Positions 1-7,901 are shown, counted from the stretch's first letter. The stretch is 64,000 nucleotides of DNA from Kurthia huakuii LAM0618 (GCF_000505545.1 NZ_AYTB01000015.1:124001-188000); one strand, 5' to 3'. The notes: generated by a model from the sequence alone, not told the origin. A program made the numbers and translations.

Positions 1-349
1 CAACTAATGCTAAATAAGACGTACTAATTACACGCATTCGTGGGTCGCGCTCAACATCAGACCAAGTATACAACTGCGTAGCATATACATTTTCAAGACC
101 TGTTTCTTCACGTAATTCGCGCGCTGCACCTGTGTCTAAATCTTCATCCATATCGACAAAGCCTCCAGGAAATGCCCAACTATTTTTAAAAGGATGTTGC
201 TTACGCTGTATTAATAGCAACTGTAATTTTTCTTCTTTATTTGCCAAAATAATCATATCTGTTGTCATACTAGGCGTTTCATATTTCCCTTTTTCATGGG
301 CTTGATACCATTCAATAAATTGTTGTTCCGTCATATTTTCTGTATCCAT
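1..349 (-). CDS. Nudix hydrolase (3' end beyond window)
   Basis: Reads leftward from an ATG at 349 and runs off the window edge, so only about 116 N-terminal residues are visible. They include a complete Nudix box: GGF, then E, then the REL-REETGLE core, around residues 63-85. Nudix proteins hydrolyse nucleoside diphosphates linked to another moiety. The sequence before the box (ILANKEEKLQLLLIQRK, then HPFKNSWAFPGG) resembles ADP-ribose or NADH pyrophosphatase-like members, but the substrate cannot be told. An AAGGTGA-like ribosome site lies just upstream. It is divergent from the next gene. Confidence 0.85.
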   Translation of the reverse strand, partial: MDTENMTEQQFIEWYQAHEKGKYETPSMTTDMIILANKEEKLQLLLIQRKQHPFKNSWAFPGGFVDMDEDLDTGAARELREETGLENVYATQLYTWSDVERDPRMRVISTSYLALV

Positions 350-423
350 TTTTATCACCTTCATCGATTATTTTACTACTAAACGGGAATAATATACTAT
401 CTTATATTTAAGGAGGAATTTTT

Positions 424-831
424 CTGATTACACCTTATTTAATTTTTAATGGCGAAGCAACGGAAGCAATCTCTTTCTATGCAGACGTTTTCCAAAGTAC
501 CGATACTTCTATTATGACATTTGGTGAAGCTCCTGAAAACCCAGAACATCCCTTACCAGAAAACGCGGAAAATCGAGTTATGCATGGCTACGTAACAGTG
601 GCTGGCGAAAAAATTATGTTTTCTGATACATTTAATGGTACTCCAACAACAATCGGCAATAATGTCACGCTCGCAGTCATTTCAAATGATGAACAATTTA
701 TGCGCCAAGCTTTCGCCAAACTTGCTGAAGAGGGCGAAGTCTTTATGGAGTTACAAGAAATGTTCTTCAGCCCACTGTATGGTTCTCTTCGCGATAAATA
801 TGATATTGAATGGCAATTTAATTATGAATAG
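424..831 (+). CDS. VOC/PhnB-like glyoxalase-fold protein, non-ATG start
   Basis: The first ATG in frame is at 514, but homologous sequence continues upstream as ITPYLIFNGEATEAISFYAD, the usual N-terminus of PhnB-like (3-demethylubiquinone methyltransferase-like) VOC proteins. A perfect AGGAGG at 411-416 sits 7 bases before a CTG at 424 and 10 bases before an ATT at 427. I place the start at CTG 424, giving about 135 residues, which suits the family. VOC proteins of this subgroup have a glyoxalase/bleomycin-resistance fold; their reaction is usually unknown. A hairpin terminator follows. Confidence 0.8.
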   Translation: MITPYLIFNGEATEAISFYADVFQSTDTSIMTFGEAPENPEHPLPENAENRVMHGYVTVAGEKIMFSDTFNGTPTTIGNNVTLAVISNDEQFMRQAFAKLAEEGEVFMELQEMFFSPLYGSLRDKYDIEWQFNYE

Positions 832-847
832 TTAATCTGATATATAA

Positions 848-884
848 CAGAGTTACATGTTAAATGTAGCTCTTTTTTTATTTT
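848..884 (+). terminator. Rho-independent terminator after the VOC gene
   Basis: The stem GAGTTACAT pairs with ATGTAGCTC and is followed by a run of seven T. Confidence 0.7.
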
Positions 885-929
885 TTTAACTACTTTATAC
901 AAAAAATCTATTTTTTGTTCTATAACTAC

Positions 930-957
930 TTGATTTTATTTATATCTGTTATATAAT
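930..957 (+). promoter_or_regulatory. Sigma-A type promoter
   Basis: TTGATT at 930-935 and TATAAT at 952-957 are separated by 16 bases, about 40 bases before the start of the next gene. Confidence 0.6.
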
Positions 958-995
958 AGGATAAATTATAGAACAATTAAAGGAGCTGGTTATCT

Positions 996-1577
996 ATGAT
1001 TCAACTATTACACGTAACACCAAAAACAGTAGGAAAATTCATCGGTCTGGGGTCAACACGTAAAGTGGATCGCTTTGACCAGTTTGTCGTAAAGACCTTT
1101 TTACACCCGCTTGGTGAAAAACAAAGTCATTTAGAACAGCAAATGTACGAGCGCCTATATCAAGAAAACTTGCATGCAAACGTGGCACCTATTTTACATA
1201 TGGATGAGAATGTATGTGTACAACCATACTATCGCCCTGTGCCCGCTGACCTTGGCAATTATGCAATTGACTTTGAAACGGACCCTCGTGTCACCGATTC
1301 TTTACGCCAAGCAATTCATTTATTAAAAGATGAAATGGATTGCTATGATATTTTTGACAGCAGCAATTATGCATTAAATAAAGAAGGTAAACTTATGCTT
1401 ATCGACTATGGTATGACCTATGAAATGTATATGACTGAGTGGCTACCGCTAGCACGCCAAGGTATATTACCTCAAATCTCAATGGGACGCTGTGAAAGCT
1501 GTGGCGTTGTAAAAGAGTTACGCCTATATGGTGAAGATGACCCTGACCGTCGTTGCGTTTCTTGTGGCAAAATCTAA
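996..1577 (+). CDS. Protein-kinase-fold protein with C-terminal zinc ribbon
   Basis: 193 residues, ATG after AAGGAG. I do not recognise a named family. The middle contains DIFDSSNYALNKEGKLMLID followed by YG (about residues 120-145), which resembles a degenerate kinase catalytic loop (D-x4-N) and a DFG-like motif. The N-terminal FIGLGSTRKVDRF could be the glycine loop, and VVKTF could hold the ATP-binding lysine. The C-terminus has two knuckles, CESC and CVSC, typical of a zinc ribbon. It has its own promoter and terminator. Small kinase-like proteins of this type occur in Bacillales, but no function is established here. Confidence 0.7.
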   Translation: MIQLLHVTPKTVGKFIGLGSTRKVDRFDQFVVKTFLHPLGEKQSHLEQQMYERLYQENLHANVAPILHMDENVCVQPYYRPVPADLGNYAIDFETDPRVTDSLRQAIHLLKDEMDCYDIFDSSNYALNKEGKLMLIDYGMTYEMYMTEWLPLARQGILPQISMGRCESCGVVKELRLYGEDDPDRRCVSCGKI

Positions 1578-1642
1578 TTTGCGCTAACTTCGTTGTACCA
1601 GCTCCTTTGTTTAAAAGTAAATTAGTAAAACTGTTTACAAAA

Positions 1643-1675
1643 AATAAATCGCTTATGTAGGCGATTTATTTTTTT
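1643..1675 (+). terminator. Terminator after the kinase-like gene
   Basis: AAATCGC and GCGATTT form the stem; a T-rich tract of eight follows. Confidence 0.75.
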
Positions 1676-1748
1676 TGTTTGTTTTTTTAATACGCTTGGC
1701 AAGATTGCACATTCCGAAGCGGCGATTTATTTTTGATATGTCTGCTCA

Positions 1749-2361
1749 CGAATCGCTCATCAGAAAATAGCTAGGAGCCCAAGAAGCGTGTTTTGGATAC
1801 AACATAATTGAAAATAAGTGCCAAACAAAGTCTATTTACGCACGAAAAAAAGGGATTTTAGTAAGCATCATGCAAAAAGCTGTCAACGTAAATTTTTATT
1901 TACGATAAAAAAACAAATGCTTGCAATTTTTAAGAAATCATTTTGTGCTGTTTTTGCCCGAAACAGGCCAAAAGCGGTCGATTTTGGCGCTCTGACGGTC
2001 GGTTTTCGCACGAAAAATTGCGCGTTTGAAAAAATGCTGTCATTTATTCAAAAAAATAAAAAATGCGACACGCTGCACTCGATCTAGCAAAGTGTTTGTG
2101 CGGAAAAAGCCCGTTATCGGTAGAAATGGGGTCAAAAATGAATCGTAACGGGCATTTTTTGTCCGCTTTTGAGGAGGCCACGTTACAAAGTTGTCGTAAC
2201 TATCGCCACACAAGTAGTAGTTATTTGAGAAAATGACAACAATCAGCAAATGATTCGCTTTTTTCTAGGCGTATCTACTTAAACGTGACGCATATTCAGA
2301 AATATGTCGTATCGAAAACACGCTTCTTGAGGTGAGAGCTAATTTGTGAGAGGGGATTCGA
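1749..2361. repeat. Fold-back element with long imperfect terminal inverted repeats
   Basis: About 68 bases at the left (1749-1816) match the reverse complement of 2293-2361. The best core is AAGAAGCGTGTTTT-GATAC at 1781-1799 against 2309-2327, flanked by shared GAATC...AGCT blocks. The roughly 480 bases between are rich in hairpins, for example CGTAAAT/ATTTACG at 1887-1904 and GCCCGTTA/TAACGGGC at 2108-2152 followed by T6. Open frames inside (89 and 69 codons) lack ribosome sites and look spurious. It could be a MITE-like element or encode a structured RNA. No transposase is present. Confidence 0.5.
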
Positions 2362-2392
2362 TTTTTAAATGTTACTTAGTGGAGGACTCATA

Positions 2393-2455
2393 TTGCGAAA
2401 GCCATTTCTTCGGAAGAGGTTAGGAAAAAGAAGGCGTACATTGTATAATAGGTAA
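2393..2455 (+). CDS. Possible 20-residue basic micro-ORF
   Basis: A TTG start lies 5 bases after GGAGG (2381-2385 region). The frame encodes a very basic 20-residue peptide (starts MRKPFLRKR, ends TLYNR) and is followed directly by the hairpin GGTGCGAATA/TATTCGCACC with a T run. The arrangement of ribosome site, frame and terminator is tidy, but the length makes it uncertain. Confidence 0.25.
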   Translation: MRKPFLRKRLGKRRRTLYNR

Positions 2456-2458
2456 AAA

Positions 2459-2616
2459 GGTGCGAATAGGAAGCGCTCATATATTTCCTGGTGTATTCGC
2501 ACCCGTTTTTTCACTGTTTAAAGAAAGAAATCATGTTTGTTCTCTTTAAATAGAAAAAGTTTAGAAAGAAATAGTGAATTCATGATAAATTCAGCTGAAT
2601 TTATTAAGCGTTCGCC
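2459..2616 (+). promoter_or_regulatory. CRISPR leader region, beginning with a terminator hairpin
   Basis: A hairpin (GGTGCGAATA at 2459, TATTCGCACC near 2495-2504, then T6) closes the upstream transcript. The remaining AT-rich 110 bases abut the first repeat. The repeat orientation (3' end ATTGAAAT, the usual crRNA 5' handle) and the degenerate repeat at the far end both put the leader on this side. No cas gene precedes it. Confidence 0.55.
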
Positions 2617-4321
2617 GTCTCACTCTTTATTGAGTGAGTGGATTGAAATTTCGCTGTTTTCCTTAAACTTGCTTAAACGTTTGTCTCACTCTTTATTGAG
2701 TGAGTGGATTGAAATGTCTAAAATGGCTCCCTGTCCAATCGCCAAAGCGGTCTCACTCTTTATTGAGTGAGTGGATTGAAATATACGCTCGTAAGTTGCT
2801 TTGCTCAACACCCAAACGTCTCACTCTTTATTGAGTGAGTGGATTGAAATAGAAGGTTTTAACTCCGTTTCCGAACTTGTTCCCCGTCTCACTCTTTATT
2901 GAGTGAGTGGATTGAAATTAAAACATTTACACTATGCGGTATATCTCGCATGAGTCTCACTCTTTATTGAGTGAGTGGATTGAAATACGGTTATCCAACA
3001 CGAAGAAAATGAAGCGGTTTGTCTCACTCTTTATTGAGTGAGTGGATTGAAATTCAACTTGATTCATAGCACCTTTAGCCATGTTATCGTCTCACTCTTT
3101 ATTGAGTGAGTGGATTGAAATTACGACGAGCATATTGGCAAACGTAATTTTACGACGTCTCACTCTTTATTGAGTGAGTGGATTGAAATAAAGGGATGGA
3201 TAAGCCAGCAAAACTCAAATCAATTGTCTCACTCTTTATTGAGTGAGTGGATTGAAATATTTCAAAGGAATGAAGGCGAAGGGCCCAACCATGTCTCACT
3301 CTTTATTGAGTGAGTGGATTGAAATCTGTATACAATTTGCTGCTTTGTTTGTAGCTTGGGTCTCACTCTTTATTGAGTGAGTGGATTGAAATGGCTCGTT
3401 GTTTCCTATCGCTTACTTAGATTTTGGTCTCACTCTTTATTGAGTGAGTGGATTGAAATAAAAATAAAAATCTTATAGCCTTTGACACTACCTGTCTCAC
3501 TCTTTATTGAGTGAGTGGATTGAAATGCTTTGACTTAACCTTGTCTTTTTTCTAGCTGCAGTCTCACTCTTTATTGAGTGAGTGGATTGAAATTATCGAT
3601 AAGTTTTTATCGCGTGTTACGAGCTTCGGGTCTCACTCTTTATTGAGTGAGTGGATTGAAATCATTAGACGATCAAGGATAGCTGATTGATATTTATGTC
3701 TCACTCTTTATTGAGTGAGTGGATTGAAATAAAATGAACGCACAAAATTTAATTGATAACGTAGCGTCTCACTCTTTATTGAGTGAGTGGATTGAAATGC
3801 CGCTTAGTAAAGTGCCCGGGACTCCTTATCACAGTCTCACTCTTTATTGAGTGAGTGGATTGAAATAACTAACAGAGGTGTAACGTTTGAACTCAAAAAG
3901 TCTCACTCTTTATTGAGTGAGTGGATTGAAATCTTGATAGCTTCGATGATAAGGTCTTTGTTATAGTGTCTCACTCTTTATTGAGTGAGTGGATTGAAAT
4001 CTTTGTCATCATCTTCTACGAGTTCAAGCGTTGAGTCTCACTCTTTATTGAGTGAGTGGATTGAAATAGTTATTGTTTCTTTGTCTACATTAGGAATATA
4101 CGTCTCACTCTTTATTGAGTGAGTGGATTGAAATATCATCTGTCTGCTTATTTTTGTAGTATTCCCAATAGTCTCACTCTTTATTGAGTGAGTGGATTGA
4201 AATATCATCTGTCTGCTTATTTTTGTAGTATTCCCAATAGTCTCACTCTTTATTGAGTGAGTGGATTGAAATTTTTAAATCCTCTAACGAAAATGTCTCC
4301 GCTGGTGTCTCACTCTTCATT
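2617..4321 (+). CRISPR. CRISPR array, subtype I-C-like repeat, 25 full repeats plus a cut 26th
   Basis: A 33-base repeat beginning GTCTCACTCT and ending GTGGATTGAAAT occurs 25 times without change: starts at 2617, 2683, 2750, 2818, 2886, 2954, 3021, 3089, 3157, 3226, 3293, 3360, 3427, 3494, 3561, 3630, 3698, 3766, 3834, 3900, 3968, 4035, 4102, 4171, 4240. Spacers are 33-36 bases. The repeat has an internal palindrome (TCACTC...GAGTGA) and the TTGAAAT end of I-C repeats. Spacers 23 (4135-4170) and 24 (4204-4239) are identical. The 26th repeat at 4307 keeps about 11-15 bases and then runs into tnpB sequence. No cas genes are in this window, so interference and acquisition proteins must come from elsewhere if the array is active. 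Confidence 0.97.
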
Positions 4322-4633
4322 TAAAACGAGGATAACAGTTTTGTTTCTTGAAAAAACGCCCGAATGCATCCACATCCACAATCTGTTCACAGGAAGTTTG
4401 TAAGGCTACGCGATCTACGTTGCGTAACCACGCGGTATCATCTTGTTTCTAAATTTGGTCAGTAGTTTAGACATACTGGAACGATTTAACCCTTTTCCTT
4501 CTTTCTTATAAGAAGTATTCCAACGTTCAAGGAAATGGTTGTACACAAAACGGCAATGACCATGTGTTTGATGAATGAATGCTTGTTGGTCTTTAGTGGG
4601 GTAGATACGGAATTTGTAGGCTTTATGTGGCAT
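4318..4633 (-). pseudogene. tnpB: TnpB (OrfB) N-terminal fragment, frameshifted
   Basis: ATG at 4633 follows GAGGTG. The first 70 codons (MPHKAYKFRIYPTKDQQ..., HCRFVYNHFL) are the classic N-terminus of TnpB, the RNA-guided nuclease of IS200/IS605 elements. The frame breaks near 4440 and continues in another frame (DDTAWLRNVDRVALQTS..., GRFFKKQNCYPRFK) until about 4320, where the sequence enters the truncated last CRISPR repeat. The RuvC catalytic part and zinc finger are missing, so it cannot be a working nuclease. Confidence 0.85.
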
Positions 4634-4786
4634 GACAATCACCTCTTTCTACTTACTTATTTATGCCCTTGAGACTGAATGTATTTTTTAATCGTTATAA
4701 ATGTCAACATGGTTAGGTACATTTTTGCGCATCTAAGTATGTACAATCATGCTCATAATGGCTATCACTATTCAAATTACTGCATA

Positions 4787-4903
4787 ATTACAACTTGACA
4801 TAGAGCCGCTATTCATATGATTTTTGAGCCAAAAACGCAGCTATGATAAGGCTGGCTCATCTGCAAAGGCTATCATATTCATTTCTCTATATAAAGTTGT
4901 AAT
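4787..4903. repeat. Palindromic MITE-like unit inside the IS605 remnant
   Basis: ATTACAACTT at 4787 pairs with AAGTTGTAAT ending at 4903, and similarity extends inward about 35 bases with mismatches (ATAGAG/CTCTAT, ATATGAT/ATCATAT). The 117 bp contain no gene. The region 4634-5043 otherwise holds only the remains of the tnpA 3' end and IS internal sequence. Confidence 0.4.
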
Positions 4904-4984
4904 ATACATTGGAAATCAAAAATGTACATGGTTAAATGAGCGTTTTTGTACATGCCCAAACGCGTATTTATAATCGTTTCTATT

Positions 4985-5337
4985 GGCGCGCCACCAGTTG
5001 TTACAAGACAGTAGCTTTTAGACCAAAACATTCCTTGCCATAATTACTGTTTGATTTCTGGAAAATCTCGTTTTATTAATCGCGAACTTGCTGATTTATA
5101 TGCATTGATGAATTTTGAAAGTTCGGTATTAGGGTATGCTTTAAATAACATGTGAACATGGTCTTTATCATGGTGCCATTCGATTAAAGAGAGGTTGTAG
5201 TTGCTTCCTATTCTTTTAAAAATAGCTTTTGCGTAAGTTGATTTCTCATCATTAAATACTTTTTTTCGGTATTTGACGACTAAAACTAAGTGGTAATTCA
5301 ATGAGAACACTGAATGATTATTACTGTCTAAAATCAA
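4985..5337 (-). pseudogene. tnpA: TnpA, IS200/IS605 Y1 transposase, with an in-frame stop
   Basis: 97 codons from a TTG at 5337 show the Y1-transposase fold: FSLNYHLVLVVKYRKKVF, the HUH metal site HVHML, and KSASSRLIKRDFPEIK. A TAA at 5044-5046 then interrupts the frame. The same frame continues past it with LWQGMFWSKSYCLVTTGGAP, which is the normal continuation in this family. The region expected to carry the catalytic tyrosine (YxxxQ helix) is not recognisable afterwards. The gene is decayed and probably inactive. Confidence 0.8.
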
Positions 5338-5431
5338 GCTGATTTACAGTCAAAACTTAATGCCTTGTAGCATTCATCGCCCACCTACTCGCTCCACGCG
5401 TTGAGGAGGGTGTCTTCTGCGAAAAAATGAT

Positions 5432-5474
5432 AAAAAAGACTTTTCTATTGTGCGCACAATAAAAAAGTCTTTTT
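5432..5474. terminator. Long perfect palindrome, bidirectional terminator
   Basis: AAAAAGACTTTT-CTATTGTGC pairs with GCACAATA-AAAAGTCTTTTT with almost no loop. It lies 23 bases after the stop of the parAB-like operon, which reads leftward, and gives a T run in both directions. Confidence 0.7.
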
Positions 5475-5496
5475 ACATGTATATTTGTTTACATTT

Positions 5497-5784
5497 TTAC
5501 TTATTTAAAATGCGGTTCATTACTTCTACATCGCGACGTTGTTCTTCATCTAATGATTTCATATATGAATCAATCATATCATTTACTAAATCATTTGCAC
5601 TTTTAAAGTCACACACTTTTACTAAGTTGGAAATACGATTTTTAGTTTGTTCATCAACGCGTAACATTGCTGCTTTATGTTGTACCGATTTGACGCTTTT
5701 AATTTCTTCACTTACTTCATCTTTATTATATTTTAAATGATCGGGTAATGCACGATCATGGCGCAATAATGATTTTTTTGCCAT
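5497..5784 (-). CDS. PrgO-like partition partner (DUF5388-type)
   Basis: 95 residues, basic N-terminus (MAKKSLLRHDRALPDHLKYN) and a central block MLRVDEQTKNRISNLVKV. This is the layout of PrgO/DUF5388 proteins that follow ParA (PrgP) on Gram-positive plasmids; they bind the centromere and stimulate the ATPase. Its ATG overlaps the ParA stop by one base (TAATG), indicating translational coupling. The assignment rests on context and overall resemblance, not on a catalytic motif. Confidence 0.7.
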   Translation of the reverse strand: MAKKSLLRHDRALPDHLKYNKDEVSEEIKSVKSVQHKAAMLRVDEQTKNRISNLVKVCDFKSANDLVNDMIDSYMKSLDEEQRRDVEVMNRILNK

Positions 5785-6608
5785 TATTCATCCTCCTCAA
5801 TTTCAACAATACGATTAATAAATTCATCAATAATTTCATCATACAAATTATGTACACGTCGGTCATGCATATCATCATTTGTAATTCCAACCGAATTAAA
5901 ACGTTTAATACGCTCCATTGTTTTTACATGGTGTTCAAATAGATTTTCTTCGCCAAAAATAGCGATAGCATTTTGCATCGTTGCTTGCTCTACACGTGAA
6001 TCGGCTTTTAAAATGACCGGTAAAATACCAACGATTTCTAATTGCGCTTTATCTTCATCTAATAAATCTTGTAAATAATTAATGAATACTTCCGCACCAT
6101 CTAATGAAGCTTCCTGCGTTTGAAGTACTAAAACGACATAATCCGTCGCTGCAAGAGCTGCATCGGTAATATCTGAAATAGTCGGTGGCACATCAATTAA
6201 AATAAAATCATAATTATGCTGAATCGGCTTTAACAACTCGCGGAAGTAAAAAATACGTTCGCGTTCTGCTTGGTCCGTCATACCTGTAAATTTCTTTTGC
6301 AAAAATTTAGGGTACAAATGGAATGTTGGCGTATTTGGGATTAAATCGAGGTTGTTATGAATCGTAAAAATTGTTGAAGCTAAATCCCCAGCTTTTACAC
6401 CATCAAGCATATAATTTGAAACGACAGGTGTTTCATCTCGTTCAGCCATATATGTTTTCAATAAAAATGTTGTCGCATTCGCTTGCGGATCTTTATCGAC
6501 AACTAATACTTTGTAACCTTGTTTTGCTAAAGTGTAGGCAAACAACACAGCATTTGTTGTTTTCCCTGTGCCACCTTTAAAATTCGCAAACGTAATAATT
6601 CTTGTCAC
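5784..6608 (-). CDS. parA: ParA-family partition ATPase (PrgP-like)
   Basis: 274 residues with the deviant Walker A motif FKGGTGKTTNA (residues 10-20, signature lysine K11), the Walker A' stretch DFILIDVPPTISD near residue 135, and the ATDYVVLVLQTQ segment. ParA proteins use ATP-dependent DNA binding to separate replicon copies. It has no N-terminal HTH, so it is the short, plasmid type Ib-like form. It is co-transcribed with the overlapping downstream partner gene. A parS-like site lies about 100 bases upstream. Confidence 0.92.
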   Translation of the reverse strand: MTRIITFANFKGGTGKTTNAVLFAYTLAKQGYKVLVVDKDPQANATTFLLKTYMAERDETPVVSNYMLDGVKAGDLASTIFTIHNNLDLIPNTPTFHLYPKFLQKKFTGMTDQAERERIFYFRELLKPIQHNYDFILIDVPPTISDITDAALAATDYVVLVLQTQEASLDGAEVFINYLQDLLDEDKAQLEIVGILPVILKADSRVEQATMQNAIAIFGEENLFEHHVKTMERIKRFNSVGITNDDMHDRRVHNLYDEIIDEFINRIVEIEEDE

Positions 6609-6704
6609 TAAAAGCCCTCCCTATGTCATCCTTGCTTTTATTATACATGAAGTTAGTAAATAAATAAAACAGTAAAAATGTTTACATGATTACAATATGA
6701 CCAA

Positions 6705-6720
6705 TGTTTCACGTGGAACA
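6705..6720. promoter_or_regulatory. Perfect parS (Spo0J/ParB-type) site
   Basis: TGTTTCACGTGGAACA is the exact reverse complement of TGTTCCACGTGAAACA and matches the chromosomal parS consensus TGTTNCACGTGAAACA at every position. It lies upstream of parA and after the LLM oxidoreductase gene. The adjacent small partner protein is not a ParB of the Spo0J class, so this site should be read by a host ParB. Confidence 0.8.
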
Positions 6721-6768
6721 TTGCGTTCAACTATTGCTACGCGTGTCCTTTCTTCCTCATGAAAAATA

Positions 6769-6797
6769 AAAACGGAACCTTACAACGATTCCGTTTC
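6769..6797 (-). terminator. Terminator after the LLM oxidoreductase gene
   Basis: AACGGAA pairs with TTCCGTT; on the minus strand the stem is followed by T5-ATTTTTC. Confidence 0.7.
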
Positions 6798-6803
6798 ACG
6801 TAG

Positions 6804-7799
6804 TTATTTAATTAATTCTTCGGCCAATAGGCGATAACTTTCCAAGCGATGTTCAAAAATCGATTGGTTTGAATTAATCATTGCTTCTTCAAAACCATAC
6901 TGCTCTTGATCTCGTTGCAATTGTTCTGCAACTTGCTGTTTCGTACCTACTAAATGAAGTTTACGACTTTGTGCAATCGTTGCTAAATCCATTTCTGATA
7001 GCGGATAATCTTGCGCTTCTTCTGGCGTTAATGCTTGTTGTAGCTCTCCACGCATTAATTGTAACCGTGAAATATCAATTGATTTTGCACGATATTCTGC
7101 CTCATCTTCTGTCTCTGCCACAGTCGCCGCATAGCTAACGATAATTTGAGGCGTTTCCATAAAGTCAGAAGGGATAAAACGTTGGCGATATAAATCAAAA
7201 ATTTCCTTCGTTGCTTGCCCATTAAAAAATTGTGCAAAGGAATAACCTACACCATACTCTGCTGCTTTCGCTGCACTTTGTCCAGTTGAGCCAAGCAGCC
7301 ACATATTAGCTAATGGAACTTTTGCCGGTGTTGTCACTACATTTGTGTAAGCTTGATCTTCTGCTCGCTCTCCCGCCATTAATTGCTGTATAGCCATTAA
7401 TTTATTATATTGTTCATCAACAAAAGGACGCTTGCCTTGTGCAAGTGCATAAGTTGCTGCATAATCGCCACCAGGTGCTCTGCCCAATCCTAAATCAATA
7501 CGCCCCGGTGCAAAGGCACTCAATGTATTAAACTGTTCTGCAATTTTTAATGCCGAATAATGCATCATCATAATGCCACCTGTACCCACATGAATGCGCT
7601 TTGTTTGACCAGCGATAAATGACGCGGTAATTTCTGGGGCACTGCTTGCTAATGTCCGCGTATTATGATGCTCTGCAAGCCAAAATCGCTCATAACCTAA
7701 ATCATCTGCTTGCTTCGCTAATGCCACACTATTATGTAATGCTTGTTGCGCTGTCATCCCTTTAGCAATTGGAATTTGATCGAGTATACTAAGTTTCAT
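6804..7799 (-). CDS. LLM-class flavin-dependent oxidoreductase
   Basis: 331 residues of bacterial luciferase-like monooxygenase type. Recognisable blocks are LGYERFWLAEHHNT near residue 37, SSAPEITASFIAGQT and IHVGTGGIMMMHYSALKIAE (FMN-contacting barrel strands), LGLGRAPGG near 105, and VGTKQQVAEQL near the C-terminus. Length and motifs fit the MsnO8/YvbT-like group that uses FMNH2 from a partner reductase; the substrate is not known. It is a single-gene unit sitting between the partition and replication genes, an unusual position for such an enzyme. Confidence 0.9.
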   Translation of the reverse strand: MKLSILDQIPIAKGMTAQQALHNSVALAKQADDLGYERFWLAEHHNTRTLASSAPEITASFIAGQTKRIHVGTGGIMMMHYSALKIAEQFNTLSAFAPGRIDLGLGRAPGGDYAATYALAQGKRPFVDEQYNKLMAIQQLMAGERAEDQAYTNVVTTPAKVPLANMWLLGSTGQSAAKAAEYGVGYSFAQFFNGQATKEIFDLYRQRFIPSDFMETPQIIVSYAATVAETEDEAEYRAKSIDISRLQLMRGELQQALTPEEAQDYPLSEMDLATIAQSRKLHLVGTKQQVAEQLQRDQEQYGFEEAMINSNQSIFEHRLESYRLLAEELIK

Positions 7800-7901
7800 G
7801 TGATAGCCTTCTTTCTGCTTTTACAAGATTACTTCTATACTAGCAATTCTATGCGCATTTTCCTATCAATCTGCTTACAAGAATGTTCTATATAATAGAA
7901 G

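Larger units (their letters stand above)
4318..5430 (-). mobile_element. Broken IS200/IS605-family element
   Basis: Contains a tnpA remnant (5044-5337) and a tnpB remnant (4318-4633) in the same orientation, with a left-end sequence near 5345-5430. The left end (TTTTTTCGCAGAAGACACC...) recurs at 25.66, 34.45 and 49.50 kb. The tnpB side has lost its C-terminal three quarters and the right end, and joins the last CRISPR repeat. A 117 bp palindromic unit sits between the two genes. Confidence 0.75.

Noticed and set aside
1818-2249. Open frames of 89 (+) and 69 (-) codons inside the fold-back element
   Set aside because: No ribosome binding site, low-complexity composition, overlap on opposite strands and location in a hairpin-rich repeat element.
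2537-2770. 77-codon frame across the CRISPR leader and first repeats
   Set aside because: It is the translation of repeat units; repeated SHSLLSEWIE segments come from the CRISPR repeat.
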